From Paragemmobacter straminiformis (GTDB lineage Bacteria > Pseudomonadota > Alphaproteobacteria > Rhodobacterales > Rhodobacteraceae): DNA of 64,000 bases. The position numbers were made by a program, and so were the translations under genes. The first letter of the stretch is position 1; every line of letters starts with the position of its first letter. Shown piece by piece: positions 1 to 10,097 of the stretch. The DNA lies in contig NZ_JACLQD010000007.1 in the NCBI RefSeq assembly GCF_014243445.1, forward strand, positions 44,189-108,188, written 5' to 3'. The notes under the pieces are model-generated. The model did not search any database. It saw only the letters and a list, made by a program, of their open reading frames with translations, and was not told where the DNA came from.

Positions 1-1122
1 GCCAAGGCGCGGGTGCTGCCGATCCGCCCCGAACGCAGCTTGCGCGATTTCATCATCAACCGCTTCGGGCACGAGCTTTATGCCACCTTCTTCCGCGACT
101 ACACCGAAAAGGTCTGGGGCGTGCCTTGCGAGGATATCCCCGCCGAATGGGGCGCGCAGCGGATCAAGGGGCTGTCGATCACCGCGCTGGTCAAGAACGC
201 GCTGCGCAAGCTGAAACCCTCCCGCACCACCCTGTCGCAGAAAACCGTCGAGACGAGCCTGATCGAGCGTTTCCTCTACCCCAAGCACGGCCCCGGCCAG
301 TTGTGGGAGAAAGTGGCCGAAGGCGTGGTCGCCAAGGGCGGCGAATTGCACATGCAGACCCGCGTGACGCAAGTCTACCACGACGGCGCGCGCGTGACGG
401 CCATCGACGTGACCGACGCCACGGGGGCCAAACGCCGGATCGCGGGCGACTACTTCTTTTCGACCATGCCCGTCCGCGACCTGCTGCAAGGCCTGACCCC
501 TCCGGCCCCCGCCGAGGTGCAGGCGGTCTCGGACGGCCTGACCTATCGCGATTTCATCACGGTGGGCGTGCTTCTCAAGCGGCTCAAGCTGAACGGCGGC
601 GCCACGGCCGCGAACCTCTATTCCCGCATCCCCGACAACTGGATCTACGTGCAGGAACCCGATGTAAAGGTGGGCCGCATCCAGATCTTCAACAACTGGA
701 GCCCCTATCTGGTCGCCGACAGGGACGACATCTGGATCGGCCTCGAATACTTCGTGAACGAGGGTGACGACATCTGGTCCATGCCCGACGCCGACCTGAC
801 CGCCTTTGCCGTCGGGGAACTGGCCAAGCTCGGGGTTTCGGACCCGTCCGACGTGAAAGACGCCGTGGTGGTGCGCACGCTGAAAGCCTACCCCGCCTAT
901 TTCGGCAGCTACGACCGCTTCGATCAGGTGCGCGACTACATGAACCGCTTCGAGAACCTCTTTCTCGTCGGTCGCAACGGCATGCACCGCTACAACAACC
1001 AGGACCATTCCATGCTGACCGCGATGGTCGCGGTGGACGGCATCCTGAGCGGCCGCGACACCCATGCCGAACTGTGGGAAATCAACACCGAACAGGAATA
1101 CCACGAGGCCAAGAAGGACTGA
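1..1122 (+). CDS. NAD(P)/FAD-dependent oxidoreductase, amine-oxidase/HemY-like (5' end outside window)
   Basis: The reading frame is open from the first base, so the N-terminus with the dinucleotide-binding GxGxxG motif lies upstream of the window. The visible 373 codons read as the substrate-binding and C-terminal part of a COG1232-type flavoprotein: a FFRDYTEKVWG segment, a YPKHGPGQLW segment typical of this group, and a C-terminal VGRNGMHRYNNQDHSM stretch where the family closes over the FAD. Relatives include UDP-galactopyranose mutase-like and protoporphyrinogen oxidase-like enzymes, and they often sit in polysaccharide gene clusters. The substrate cannot be assigned from this fragment. 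A strong hairpin follows the stop. Confidence 0.8.
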   Translation, partial: AKARVLPIRPERSLRDFIINRFGHELYATFFRDYTEKVWGVPCEDIPAEWGAQRIKGLSITALVKNALRKLKPSRTTLSQKTVETSLIERFLYPKHGPGQLWEKVAEGVVAKGGELHMQTRVTQVYHDGARVTAIDVTDATGAKRRIAGDYFFSTMPVRDLLQGLTPPAPAEVQAVSDGLTYRDFITVGVLLKRLKLNGGATAANLYSRIPDNWIYVQEPDVKVGRIQIFNNWSPYLVADRDDIWIGLEYFVNEGDDIWSMPDADLTAFAVGELAKLGVSDPSDVKDAVVVRTLKAYPAYFGSYDRFDQVRDYMNRFENLFLVGRNGMHRYNNQDHSMLTAMVAVDGILSGRDTHAELWEINTEQEYHEAKKD

Positions 1123-1157
1123 CCCGCCGCCGCGCCGCCCGTGACCTTCGGAAAAGC

Positions 1158-1213
1158 GGGTATTTGGGCAAGGATGAAAACCGCAGGGCAGCTTCATCCT
1201 TGCCCAAATACTC
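1158..1213. terminator. Long perfect hairpin made of an inverted pair of a dispersed repeat
   Basis: Positions 1160-1178 and 1193-1211 are a perfect 19-bp inverted repeat with a 14-nt loop. The right arm contains CCTTGCCCAAATAC, and the same core recurs singly near 19740, 31140 and 53670. It stands 36 nt after the oxidoreductase stop and before the hyuAB gene, so it probably ends or stabilises transcripts. There is no long T-run, so rho-independent termination is inferred from position and stem strength only. Confidence 0.6.
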
Positions 1214-1308
1214 AACTTGCAGCCGTGCCGAAGCGCCACGGCTGAAGGACTGCCCGTTGACTCGGCCCCCGCGATGTCGGACCCAAGGGCAGGGCAAAAG
1301 GGGGTCGC

Positions 1309-4300
1309 ATGTCGGGCGCTTGGGAATTCTGGATCGACCGTGGCGGCACCTTTACCGATGTGGTCGCCCGCCGCCCCGATGGCCGGATCGAGACGCGCAA
1401 GCTTTTGTCCGAAAACCCAGAACGCTATGCCGATGCCGCCGTGCAGGGCATCCGTGATTGCCTCGGCCTCTGCCCCGGAGACGCTTTGCCCCAAGGGGCC
1501 ATCGCCGCCGTGAAGATGGGGACGACCGTGGCCACCAACGCGCTGCTCGAGCGCAAGGGCGAAGCGGTGCTTCTGCTGGTCACCCAAGGGTTCCGCGACC
1601 TTCTGCGGATCGGCACGCAGGCCCGCCCCGCGCTGTTCGATCTGCACATCAAGCGCCCCGACCTGCTTTACGCGCGCGTGTCCGAGGTTCCCGAACGGCT
1701 GGACGCCAGCGGCGCGGTCGTTGCCGTGCTTGACGAGGGGGCTGTCCGTGCCGCCCTGCAAACGGCCTATGATGCGGGCATCCGCTCGGTGGCCGTGGCC
1801 CTGCTGCACGCCTATCTGAACCCCGCGCACGAGGCGCGGATCGGCGCCATCGCCGTCGGGGTGGGTTTTACCCAGATCTCGCTTTCCCATCAGGTCAGCC
1901 GCTTGGCAAAGCTGGTCGGGCGCGGCGATACCACGGTGGTCGATGCCTATCTCTCGCCCATCCTGCGCCGCTATGTGGCGCAGGTCGAAGGCGCCCTCGA
2001 TATGGGCGTTGCCACGGGGCGGCTTCTCTTCATGCAATCGAATGGCGGGTTGACCGAGGCCACGCGCTTCCAGGGCAAGGATGCAATCCTTTCCGGCCCC
2101 GCAGGTGGCATCGTCGGCATGGTGCGCACGGGGCAGGCGGCGGGGTTCGACCGGCTGATCGGCTTTGACATGGGCGGCACCTCGACCGATGTCAGCCATT
2201 TCGCCGGAAGCTACGAACGCTCCTTCGAGACCGAGGTGGCCGGCGTGCGGATGCGCGCGCCGATGATGGATATCCACACCGTCGCCGCAGGGGGCGGTTC
2301 GATCTGCACCTTTCGGGACGGGCGCTTTCAGGTCGGCCCCGAAAGTGCCGGTGCCAACCCCGGCCCCGCCGCCTATCGCCGTGGCGGGCCGCTGACGGTG
2401 ACGGATTGCAACGTCATGCTGGGCCGCCTGTCGCCCGCGCATTTCCCCGCCGTGTTCGGCCCGAACGGCGACCAGCCGCTCGACGCCGACATCGTGCGGC
2501 GGCGGTTCCAGTCCCTTGCCGATACCGTCGCCGCCGAAACCGGCCACCGCCCCGCGCCCGAGGAGATGGCGGCAGGTTTCCTGCGCATCGCGATCGACAA
2601 CATGGCCAACGCCATCAAGAAGATCAGCGTCCAGCGCGGGCATGACGTGACGGGCTACACCTTGCAATGTTTCGGCGGGGCAGGGGGCCAGCATGCCTGC
2701 GGCGTGGCCGATGCCTTGGGGATACGGCGCGTGTTCCTGCACCCGCTTGCGGGGGTTCTGTCGGCCTATGGCATGGGCCTTGCCGATCTGCGCGCCCTGC
2801 ACGAGGTGCAGTTCGACGCGCCTCTTACGGCCGATGCGGCCCCGGCCCTTGCCGACCTTGCCGCGCGGGCGCGCGCCGACCTTGCCGCGCAGGGCATCGC
2901 CAATCCCCGCACCGAAGCCCGCGCCCATCTGCGCTACGAAGGCTCGCACCAGCCGCTCGAGGTGCCCTTCGGCACCCCCGCCGCGATGCAGGCCGCCTTC
3001 GAGGCCGCGCATCAGGCCCGCTTCGGCTTCACCTCGCCCGAGCGCGGCTTGCTCTTCGAGATGCTCGCCGTAGAGGCCATCGGCGGCGGCGCGGACCTTG
3101 GCGAAGCGCCCTTGCCCGCAGGCCGCGCCGATCCGGTGGATGCGGTCGACCTCTGGCTGGACGATTGGCGCAAGGTGCCGCTTTATGACCGCGCAGCACT
3201 TGGCGCGGGGGCGCGCCTTGCCGGACCCGCCGTGATCCGCGAAGCCACGGGGACCGTCTATCTGGCCGAAGGCTGGGACGCCCGCACCGATGCCACCGGC
3301 AACCTGATCCTTGAACGGACCGGGGCGATCACCCGCCCCCCTGCGGCGGGCACCGAGGCCGATCCCGTCCTGCTCGAGGTGTTCAACAACCTGTTCATGT
3401 CGGTGGCCGACCAGATGGGGGCCACGCTCGCCAATACCGCGTGGTCGGTGAACATCAAGGAACGCCTGGACTTTTCCTGCGCCATCTTCGATGCGGCGGG
3501 CGATCTGGTGGCCAATGCCCCGCATGTGCCGGTGCATCTCGGCTCCATGTCGCATGCGGTCAAGGTGGTGATGGCCGAAACGGCGGGGCATGTGGCCGAG
3601 GGCGATGCTTTCATGCTCAACTCGCCCTACAACGGCGGCACGCATCTGCCCGATGTCACCGTCATCACCCCCGTTTTCGTCGGCGGCAAGCCCGCCTTCT
3701 GGCTTGGCTCGCGCGGGCATCACGCCGATATCGGCGGGCGCACGCCCGGATCATCCCCGCCCGACAGCCGCAGGATCGAGGAAGAGGGCGTCCTGATCGA
3801 CGTCTTTCCCCTCGTCAGCCGTGGCACGCTGCGCGAGGCGGCGGTGCGCGAACTGCTGCTGTCCGGCCCCTATCCCTGCCGCGCCATCGAACAGAACATG
3901 GCCGATCTCAAGGCACAGATCGCCGCGAACGAAACCGGGCGGCGCGAGCTTTCGCGCGTGGTCGAAAGCTACGGGGCCGATGTGGTCGCGGCCTATATGG
4001 GCCATGTCCAGCGGAATGCCGAGGAAAGCGTGCGGCAGGTGATCGACCATTTGCAGGACGGCAGCTTCACCTATCCGATGGACATCGGCACGCGGATTTG
4101 TGTGCGCGTCACGGTTGACCGTGCGGCCCGCGCGGCAACGGTCGATTTCACCGGAACCTCGGCCCAGCACGCGGGCAATTACAACGCCCCCGCCGCCATC
4201 ACTCGGGCGGTGGTGCTTTACGTTTTCCGCACGCTGGTCGGCAAGGCCATCCCGCTGAACGAAGGCTGCCTGCGCCCCGTCACGCTGGTCGTGCCCGAGG

Positions 4301-4875
4301 GGTCGATGCTGAACCCCCGCGCCCCCGCCGCCGTAATCGCGGGAAATACCGAAGTGTCGCAAGCCGCCTGCAACGCGCTTTACGGCGCGCTTGGCGTCAT
4401 GGCCTGTTCGCAGGCGACGATGAACAATTTCGTCTGGGGCAATGCCCGCTTCCAGAATTACGAGACGATTGCCGGCGGCACGGGGGCGGGGCCGGGGTTC
4501 GCGGGCTGCGACGCGGTGCAAAGCCATATGACCAACACCCGCATGACCGACCCCGAAATCCTTGAAAAACGCTTCCCCGTGCGGTTGGAAGCCTTTGGCA
4601 TCCGGCAGGGCTCGGGCGGCGCGGGGCGGTGGAGCGGCGGCAGCGGCGCGGTGCGCCGGATGCGGTTTCTCGAAGGTGTCACCGTCACCACGCTGTGTTC
4701 CAGCCGGATCGTCCCGCCCTTTGGCGGCGCGGGCGGTGGCGCGGGCGCTGTGGGCGAGAACCGCGTGATCTGGCCTGACGGGCGGGTCGAGGTCTTGCAG
4801 GGCAACGACGAACGCGACCTGCCCGCAGGCGCGGTCTTCGAGATGCTGACACCGGGCGGCGGCGGCTGGGGTTAG
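1309..4875 (+). CDS. Hydantoinase/5-oxoprolinase, HyuA-HyuB fusion
   Basis: This 1188-residue protein fuses the A and B subunits of the hydantoinase/oxoprolinase family, the arrangement seen in ATP-dependent 5-oxoprolinases that open 5-oxoproline to glutamate. The HyuA part begins with [10 protein letters not shown] at residues 10-19 (ATPase phosphate-binding segment), followed by [13 protein letters not shown] near residue 71 and [11 protein letters not shown] near residue 286. The HyuB part starts near residue 680 and contains [14 protein letters not shown] near 770 and RGHHADIGG near 802. The length matches full 5-oxoprolinases (about 1200 residues). N-methylhydantoinase or another cyclic amide substrate remains possible. 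Its stop overlaps the stop of the convergent FMN reductase gene. Confidence 0.87.
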   Translation: MSGAWEFWIDRGGTFTDVVARRPDGRIETRKLLSENPERYADAAVQGIRDCLGLCPGDALPQGAIAAVKMGTTVATNALLERKGEAVLLLVTQGFRDLLRIGTQARPALFDLHIKRPDLLYARVSEVPERLDASGAVVAVLDEGAVRAALQTAYDAGIRSVAVALLHAYLNPAHEARIGAIAVGVGFTQISLSHQVSRLAKLVGRGDTTVVDAYLSPILRRYVAQVEGALDMGVATGRLLFMQSNGGLTEATRFQGKDAILSGPAGGIVGMVRTGQAAGFDRLIGFDMGGTSTDVSHFAGSYERSFETEVAGVRMRAPMMDIHTVAAGGGSICTFRDGRFQVGPESAGANPGPAAYRRGGPLTVTDCNVMLGRLSPAHFPAVFGPNGDQPLDADIVRRRFQSLADTVAAETGHRPAPEEMAAGFLRIAIDNMANAIKKISVQRGHDVTGYTLQCFGGAGGQHACGVADALGIRRVFLHPLAGVLSAYGMGLADLRALHEVQFDAPLTADAAPALADLAARARADLAAQGIANPRTEARAHLRYEGSHQPLEVPFGTPAAMQAAFEAAHQARFGFTSPERGLLFEMLAVEAIGGGADLGEAPLPAGRADPVDAVDLWLDDWRKVPLYDRAALGAGARLAGPAVIREATGTVYLAEGWDARTDATGNLILERTGAITRPPAAGTEADPVLLEVFNNLFMSVADQMGATLANTAWSVNIKERLDFSCAIFDAAGDLVANAPHVPVHLGSMSHAVKVVMAETAGHVAEGDAFMLNSPYNGGTHLPDVTVITPVFVGGKPAFWLGSRGHHADIGGRTPGSSPPDSRRIEEEGVLIDVFPLVSRGTLREAAVRELLLSGPYPCRAIEQNMADLKAQIAANETGRRELSRVVESYGADVVAAYMGHVQRNAEESVRQVIDHLQDGSFTYPMDIGTRICVRVTVDRAARAATVDFTGTSAQHAGNYNAPAAITRAVVLYVFRTLVGKAIPLNEGCLRPVTLVVPEGSMLNPRAPAAVIAGNTEVSQAACNALYGALGVMACSQATMNNFVWGNARFQNYETIAGGTGAGPGFAGCDAVQSHMTNTRMTDPEILEKRFPVRLEAFGIRQGSGGAGRWSGGSGAVRRMRFLEGVTVTTLCSSRIVPPFGGAGGGAGAVGENRVIWPDGRVEVLQGNDERDLPAGAVFEMLTPGGGGWG

Positions 4876-5408
4876 CGCCCTGCCTCGGACCGCAACACTT
4901 GCATGAGTTCGGTCAGCGTTTTGACATAACGCGCATCGCGCAGCCGCCCCGCCTCGTCGAATGCGCTGCGCGAGTCGGCCACCATCACCTCGGGCCCCGT
5001 GATCAGGCGCGGGCGGAACGGCGTCAGGCAAAGCCGCAGCGCGAATTGCGACCGGTCGCCGCCCGCGCGCCCGTCGGCGGCCGACATGATGGCCACCGGC
5101 TTGTCGCGCCACGCGGCCCCCGGCACGCGCGACACCCAGTCGAGCGCGTTCTTCAAACCGCCGGGCACCGATTTGTTATACTCGGGCGTCGCGATCACAA
5201 TCGCATCCGCCGCCCTGATCTGGCCGTGCAGGGTGACGGCCCCGGGCGGGAAGCCGTTCGCCACCTCGTCATCCTCGTCGAAGAGCGGCATGCGGATGTC
5301 GCCCTCCACATGTTCTGCCGCGCCAAAGACGCGCCGCGCTTCGGCCAGAAGCAGGCGGTTGGTCGAACCGGCACGAAGCGCGCCGCAAATGCCGAGAAGG
5401 GTGAGCAT
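4872..5408 (-). CDS. NADPH-dependent FMN reductase family protein
   Basis: A flavodoxin-fold protein of 178 residues. The N-terminal [16 protein letters not shown] fits the G-x-x-R-x-G-S-x-N phosphate-binding loop for FMN, and [21 protein letters not shown] (about residues 93-113) is the family signature around the isoalloxazine site. Members reduce FMN or azo/quinone compounds with NAD(P)H in the cytosol. The gene is convergent with hyuAB (four bases shared). Upstream of its start lie four tandem short hairpins and then smc on the other strand. Confidence 0.87.
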   Translation of the reverse strand: MLTLLGICGALRAGSTNRLLLAEARRVFGAAEHVEGDIRMPLFDEDDEVANGFPPGAVTLHGQIRAADAIVIATPEYNKSVPGGLKNALDWVSRVPGAAWRDKPVAIMSAADGRAGGDRSQFALRLCLTPFRPRLITGPEVMVADSRSAFDEAGRLRDARYVKTLTELMQVLRSEAGR

Positions 5409-5444
5409 GGTTCAAATGTGGTGCTGCAACCTGCGCGGGTCAAG

Positions 5445-5552
5445 CGGAGTTTGACGCAAACTCCGGCACGGAATTTGACGCAAATTCCGCGCGCCCAAGC
5501 CTGCCGCCGGTTTCTGCGTCAGAAACCGGACCGGAATTTGCGCCAAATTCCG
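5445..5552. repeat. Array A: four tandem short hairpins with three-base loops
   Basis: Four separate perfect inverted repeats stand close together between the divergent FMN reductase gene and smc. H1, 5445-5465: arms CGGAGTTTG and CAAACTCCG, loop ACG. H2, 5469-5489: arms CGGAATTTG and CAAATTCCG, loop ACG. H3, 5507-5529: arms CCGGTTTCTG and CAGAAACCGG, loop CGT, which is ACG on the other strand. H4, 5532-5552: arms CGGAATTTG and CAAATTCCG, loop CGC. All are palindromes of 21-23 bases with A/T-rich stem tops in a G+C-rich genome. A sister array lies at 27345-27458. Role unknown. Confidence 0.85.
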
Positions 5553-5663
5553 TCTGCGCCAGCCCCAACATCTTGGGGATAAGCCGCCGCCCGCTTCTAC
5601 ATCCTGTTGACTTGCCCCCTGTCTGGCCGGACCATATCGCATCAGCGGAATCAGGACCAAGCC

Positions 5664-8600
5664 TTGCGTTTCACCCGCCTTCGGCTCAACGGCTTCAAAA
5701 GCTTTGTCGACCCCACGGATCTTGTGATCCATGAGGGGCTTACAGGCGTGGTCGGGCCGAACGGTTGCGGCAAGTCGAACCTCTTGGAAGCCTTGCGCTG
5801 GGTCATGGGCGAGAACCGTCCCACCGCCATGCGCGGCGGCGGGATGGAGGATGTGATCTTTGCCGGTGCGGCCACCCGCCCCGCACGGCATTTTGCCGAA
5901 GTGGCGCTGGTGATCGACAATCAGGACCGTCTCGCGCCCTCCGGCTTCAACGAGGCCGACCAGATCGAGATCATCCGCCGCATCACGCGTGATGCGGGGT
6001 CTGCCTACAAGGCCAATGCCAAAGACGTCCGCGCCCGCGATGTGCAGATGCTCTTTGCCGATGCCTCGACCGGCTCGCATTCGCCCGCGCTGGTGCGGCA
6101 GGGGCAGATTTCGGAACTGATCAACGCCAAGCCGAAAGCGCGCCGCCGCGTGCTGGAAGAGGCTGCGGGGATCTCGGGCCTTTACGCCCGCCGGCACGAG
6201 GCCGAGCTGAAGTTGCAGGGCGCGGAACAGAACCTGACCCGCGTCGATGACGTTCTGGAAGCCCTTGCCCAGCAATTGTCCACCCTGACGCGGCAGGCGA
6301 AACAGGCCGCGCGCTATCGCGAGATCGGCGAGGAATTGCGCCGCGCCGAAGGGATGCTTCTCTATCGCCGCTGGCGCGAAGCCGAATTCGCGCGGGCCGA
6401 GGCCGATGCCGCGCTGCGTGAACGCCTGCTTGCGGCATCGCAGGCCGAAGCCGCCGCCCGTGCGGCCGGAAAAGCCCGCGAAGGGCGCGAGGACGCCTTG
6501 CCCGCCAAGCGCGAGGAAGAGGCGATTGCCAGCGCGGTCCTGCAACGGCTGACCGTCCAGCGCGACGCGCTTGGCGACCAAGAAGCCCGCGCCCGCCAGA
6601 TGATCGAAACGCTGCGCAGCCGGATCGACCAGCTTGCGCGGGATATGGAGCGCGAAGCGGGGCTGAACCGCGACGCGGGCGAAACCATCGGGCGGCTGGA
6701 ATGGGAGATCGAGCAACTTGCCCGCGCCCATGACGGCCATGACGAACGCCTGACCGAATCCGCCGAAATCGCGCGCGAGGCGGGGGCGTTGCTGTCCGAC
6801 CGCGAAACCCTGCTCGCGCAGGCGACCGAAGACAGCGCCCGCCTTGCCGCCCGCCACCAGTCGGCGCAGCGCATGATGTCCGACACCCGCTCCACCCTCG
6901 ACCGTGCCGAAGCGCAGGCGGGCGCCGCGCGCGAGGCGGTCGAGGGCGCGACCGAAGCCTTGGCCGAAGCCGCCGAGGCCTTCGACGCCGCAACCGAAGC
7001 GCAAGAGGCCGCGGCCGCCCTTGCCGAACGGGCCGAGGAAACGCTGGCCGAGGCCGAAACCGCGCGCGCCGAAACGCAGGGCCGCGAAGCCGAAGCCCGC
7101 GCCGCCCGCTCGTCGGCCGAGGGCGAGGCGAATGCCCTGCGCGCCGAAGTCGCGGCGCTGGCCCGTCTGGTCGAACGCGAGGCGGCGGCAGGCTCGCAAC
7201 TCCTCGACCGTCTGACCGTGACGCCCGGCTATGAAAAGGCGCTGGGCGCCGCGCTGGCCGACGATCTTCGCGCCCCCGAGGTCGAGGCCGCCGCCCGTTC
7301 GGGCTGGGCCGTGCTTGATGCCTATGCGACGCCCCAACCCCTTCCCGCAGGGGCAGACCCCTTGGGTGCGCATGTCAAGGCGCCCGCCGTCCTTGCCCGC
7401 CGCCTGTCCCAGATCGGCCTTGTCAGCCGCGAACAGGGTTTCGCGCTGCAAGCCGCGCTGCAACCGGGGCAGCGCCTTGTCAGCCTCGATGGCGACCTCT
7501 GGCGTTGGGACGGGTTCCGCGCGGGGGCCGAGGATGCGCCCTCGGCCGCCGCCCTTCGCCTGCAACAGCTCAACCGTCTGGTGCAGTTGAAGCGTGACCT
7601 CGAAGAGGTCGCGGCCAAGGCCGAAGGCGCGCGTCAGGCGCACGAGATGCTGCAAGCCCGCCTTGCCGATCTGGCCCGTGCCGACCAGATGGCCCGCGAT
7701 GCCCGCCGCGCCGCCGATGGGCGCGTGACCGAAGCCAACCGCGCCGCCAGCCGTGCCGAGGCCGACCGCTCCATCGCCGCCGGAAAGCTCGAAGCCGCCC
7801 GCCTTGCCGTCTCGCGCTATGATGACGAGGCGATGGAAGCCCGCGCCCGCCTGCGCGAGGCCGAGGCGCAGCAGGCCGATCTTCCCGACCTCGACGCCGC
7901 CCGCAACGCGGTCGAAGCCGCCCGCGTGGCCGTCGAGGCCGCCCGTCTTGCCATGCTCACCCGCCGCTCCGCGCATGACGAGCTTCGCCGCGAGGGCGAG
8001 GCGCGGGTGCGCCGCCGTCAGGAAGCGGTCAAGGAACTGTCCGGCTGGAAGCACCGCCTTGAAACCGCCGAACGCCGCATTGCCGAACTGGCCGAACGCA
8101 AGGCCGAGACGGAAGAGGAATTGGCCGAGGCCAGCGCCGCCCCCGAAGAAATCGCCATCAAGCGCGAGGAACTGGCCGAAGCCATCGACGCCGCCGAGGC
8201 CCGCCGCCGCATCGCCGCCGATGCCTTGGCCGAGGCCGAAGCCGCCCTTCGCGCCGCCCAGGACGCCGAACGCGATGCCGAGCGCGCGGCGGGCGAGGCC
8301 CGCGAAGCCCGCGCCCGTGCCGAGGCCCGCGCCGATGCCGCCCGCGAAACCGTGGCCTATGCCGCCGAACGCATCGCCGAGGAAACCGAGGCGACACCCG
8401 ACCAGCTTCTCGACACGCTGAAAACCGACCCCGACAGAATGCCCGATGCCGAAACGCTCGACGCCGATGTGAACCGCCTGAAACGGCAGCGGGAATCGCT
8501 GGGCGCGGTCAACCTGCGCGCCGAAGAGGATGCCAAGACTGTCTCCGGGGAATACGACACCCTCGCCGGCGAAAAGAACGATCTGGAAGAGGCGATCAAG

Positions 8601-9119
8601 AAACTCCGCTCAGGGATCGCGGGGCTGAACCGCGAAGGGCGCGAGCGCCTCCTGACCGCATTCGAACAGGTGAACGCCAATTTCTCGACCCTCTTCACCC
8701 ATCTGTTCGGCGGGGGCGAGGCGCGTCTGGTGCTGGTGGAATCCGATGACCCGCTGGAAGCGGGCCTTGAAATCATGTGCCAGCCGCCGGGCAAGAAACT
8801 CGCCACCCTGTCGCTGCTGTCGGGGGGCGAACAGACGCTGACGGCGCTTGCGCTGATCTTCGGCGTGTTCCTTGCCAACCCCGCGCCGATCTGCGTTCTG
8901 GACGAGGTCGACGCGCCGCTCGATGATGCCAACGTGACGCGCTTCTGCGACATGCTGGACGAAATGACCCGCCGCACCGACACGCGCTTTCTGGTCATCA
9001 CCCACCACGCCGTGACGATGGCGCGGATGGACCGCCTGTTCGGCGTGACGATGCAGGAACAGGGGGTGAGCCAACTCGTCTCGGTCGACCTCAAGAAAGC
9101 CGAGGCGCTGGTCGCGTGA
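5664..9119 (+). CDS. smc: Chromosome segregation protein SMC
   Basis: SMC ATPase of about 1151 residues that forms the core of condensin with ScpA/ScpB and compacts newly replicated chromosomes. The start is taken as TTG at 5664, giving the usual N-terminus MRFTRLRLNGFKSFVDPTDL; an earlier in-frame TTG at 5607 would add an unconserved leader. Walker A GPNGCGKS is near residue 32, the ABC signature LLSGGEQTLTALAL near 1050 and Walker B with VLDEVDAPLDD near 1076. Between them are long Ala/Glu/Arg-rich coiled coils around a hinge near residues 520-600 (GYEKALGAALADDL). The next gene overlaps its stop. Confidence 0.95.
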   Translation: MRFTRLRLNGFKSFVDPTDLVIHEGLTGVVGPNGCGKSNLLEALRWVMGENRPTAMRGGGMEDVIFAGAATRPARHFAEVALVIDNQDRLAPSGFNEADQIEIIRRITRDAGSAYKANAKDVRARDVQMLFADASTGSHSPALVRQGQISELINAKPKARRRVLEEAAGISGLYARRHEAELKLQGAEQNLTRVDDVLEALAQQLSTLTRQAKQAARYREIGEELRRAEGMLLYRRWREAEFARAEADAALRERLLAASQAEAAARAAGKAREGREDALPAKREEEAIASAVLQRLTVQRDALGDQEARARQMIETLRSRIDQLARDMEREAGLNRDAGETIGRLEWEIEQLARAHDGHDERLTESAEIAREAGALLSDRETLLAQATEDSARLAARHQSAQRMMSDTRSTLDRAEAQAGAAREAVEGATEALAEAAEAFDAATEAQEAAAALAERAEETLAEAETARAETQGREAEARAARSSAEGEANALRAEVAALARLVEREAAAGSQLLDRLTVTPGYEKALGAALADDLRAPEVEAAARSGWAVLDAYATPQPLPAGADPLGAHVKAPAVLARRLSQIGLVSREQGFALQAALQPGQRLVSLDGDLWRWDGFRAGAEDAPSAAALRLQQLNRLVQLKRDLEEVAAKAEGARQAHEMLQARLADLARADQMARDARRAADGRVTEANRAASRAEADRSIAAGKLEAARLAVSRYDDEAMEARARLREAEAQQADLPDLDAARNAVEAARVAVEAARLAMLTRRSAHDELRREGEARVRRRQEAVKELSGWKHRLETAERRIAELAERKAETEEELAEASAAPEEIAIKREELAEAIDAAEARRRIAADALAEAEAALRAAQDAERDAERAAGEAREARARAEARADAARETVAYAAERIAEETEATPDQLLDTLKTDPDRMPDAETLDADVNRLKRQRESLGAVNLRAEEDAKTVSGEYDTLAGEKNDLEEAIKKLRSGIAGLNREGRERLLTAFEQVNANFSTLFTHLFGGGEARLVLVESDDPLEAGLEIMCQPPGKKLATLSLLSGGEQTLTALALIFGVFLANPAPICVLDEVDAPLDDANVTRFCDMLDEMTRRTDTRFLVITHHAVTMARMDRLFGVTMQEQGVSQLVSVDLKKAEALVA

Positions 9120-9481
9120 CACCGCAAGACATCGCATCCGCCCTGCAAGCTGCGGGTTTTGTCGGCATCGAACCCGTGGGCGACACCGTTTACGCCCGTG
9201 GCGATGGCCCCGCAGCCCCTGAATTCACGGCCCATGCGGGGGCAGGGGGCACCACCCTGACGCTGCGCTTCGAGGTGCGGGCACCCGAAGCGGCGCTTGC
9301 CGATTGGCGCATCTCGCAGAAAGGGACGCTCGCCATCGTCAGGGGCGAAACCCACCTGACCCTGACCGTCACGCAAGCCGGCCTTGCCGCCGCCCTGCCA
9401 CAGTGGCGCAAGCTGATGCAGACGGCGGCGAAGCAGGCGGTCGCATGGCGGCGCGGGCAAAAGCCGCTGCACGGGATGTGA
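9116..9481 (+). CDS. Conserved hypothetical protein, coupled to smc
   Basis: A 121-residue protein of unknown function. The GTG start overlaps the smc stop as GTGA, so translation is probably coupled. The sequence has an N-terminal helix (DIASALQAAGF) and then alternating strands ending in a Lys/Arg-rich tail (KQAVAWRRGQK). No signal peptide, membrane segment or known motif is visible. Tight coupling to smc suggests a chromosome-related or simply co-expressed role; this is inference only. Confidence 0.65.
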   Translation: MTPQDIASALQAAGFVGIEPVGDTVYARGDGPAAPEFTAHAGAGGTTLTLRFEVRAPEAALADWRISQKGTLAIVRGETHLTLTVTQAGLAAALPQWRKLMQTAAKQAVAWRRGQKPLHGM

Positions 9482-9484
9482 ACG

Positions 9485-9550
9485 GTAGGGTGCGCTCTTG
9501 CAGCGCACCATCGTTCCGCGGCACAGGTGCGCATCAACTGCGCACCCTAC
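9485..9550. repeat. Compound palindrome with GTAGGGTGCGC ends
   Basis: The outer arms GTAGGGTGCGC (9485-9495) and GCGCACCCTAC (9540-9550) are perfect complements. Inside, each arm can instead make its own small hairpin: GGTGCGC pairs with GCGCACC on the left half, and the same pair occurs on the right half. It fills the gap between two convergent genes, so it may serve as a bidirectional terminator. Palindromes with a GTAGGGTG core are, to my knowledge, common dispersed repeats in proteobacteria. Confidence 0.65.
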
Positions 9551-9554
9551 GGCG

Positions 9555-10097
9555 TCACAGCTTGCAGATCACGTCGCCAAGGCGCACTTCGCCATCGCGC
9601 TCGATGGAACACAGCACCCCGCGCAGCCGCAATTCGGGGTGGCCGGGGGCCACGACCCAATCCTTCGCCTCTGCGCCGTAACGCACCTTCCACTTCACGC
9701 AGGCATCGTTGAACACATCGCTCACCCGCAGCACCGCCGTCCCGCAGGCCAGCAACGTCCCCTCGGGCAGATTGGCCAAGGATGTGTCGAGGTCCGCGAT
9801 GATCGTATCGCCCGGATGCGGTTCGGCATCGCCTTCGCGCCAGACCAGATCAAGCACCCGCTTGGGCAGGATGGACACCTGGATCCGCGGATCGCCCGTG
9901 CCATCGGCCAGCTTCAGCCAGGGTGCCTTGGCCCAACGCTCGCCGGGAATGCCACCCTCGCGCGTCAGGGTCACGCGGTCGGGAAAGGCGCGCTGCCCGT
10001 AATCGGGGCGCAGGCACAGTTGCAGCACGGGGGCGGCATCTTTCGGGGCGGCCAGCACATGGGGCAGGGCGGCCATCAGTTCGGCAGTGGTTTTCAC
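9555..10097 (-). CDS. MOSC-domain-like protein
   Basis: About 180 residues. I chose GTG at 10097 because it overlaps the upstream transglycosylase stop (GTGA) and has GGAGAG just before it. The segments LTREGGIPGERW (early), VSDVFNDACVKW and the C-terminal GVLCSIERDGEVRLGD resemble MOSC (molybdenum cofactor sulfurase C-terminal) proteins, which carry sulfur on a conserved cysteine. Here the cysteine in NDACVKW is the candidate. MOSC proteins act in molybdenum-cofactor-linked sulfur transfer or detoxification. Family assignment is probable, substrate unknown. Confidence 0.6.
   Translation of the reverse strand: MKTTAELMAALPHVLAAPKDAAPVLQLCLRPDYGQRAFPDRVTLTREGGIPGERWAKAPWLKLADGTGDPRIQVSILPKRVLDLVWREGDAEPHPGDTIIADLDTSLANLPEGTLLACGTAVLRVSDVFNDACVKWKVRYGAEAKDWVVAPGHPELRLRGVLCSIERDGEVRLGDVICKL

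Noticed and set aside
3751..5112. 453-codon minus-strand frame over hyuB and the FMN reductase end
   Set aside because: It overlaps two genes with clear motifs in other frames; no supporting feature.
5412..8054. 880-codon open frame antisense to smc
   Set aside because: Codon bias of the coiled-coil gene on the other strand leaves the antisense frame open; the translation is Gly/Arg/Ala-rich with no domain.
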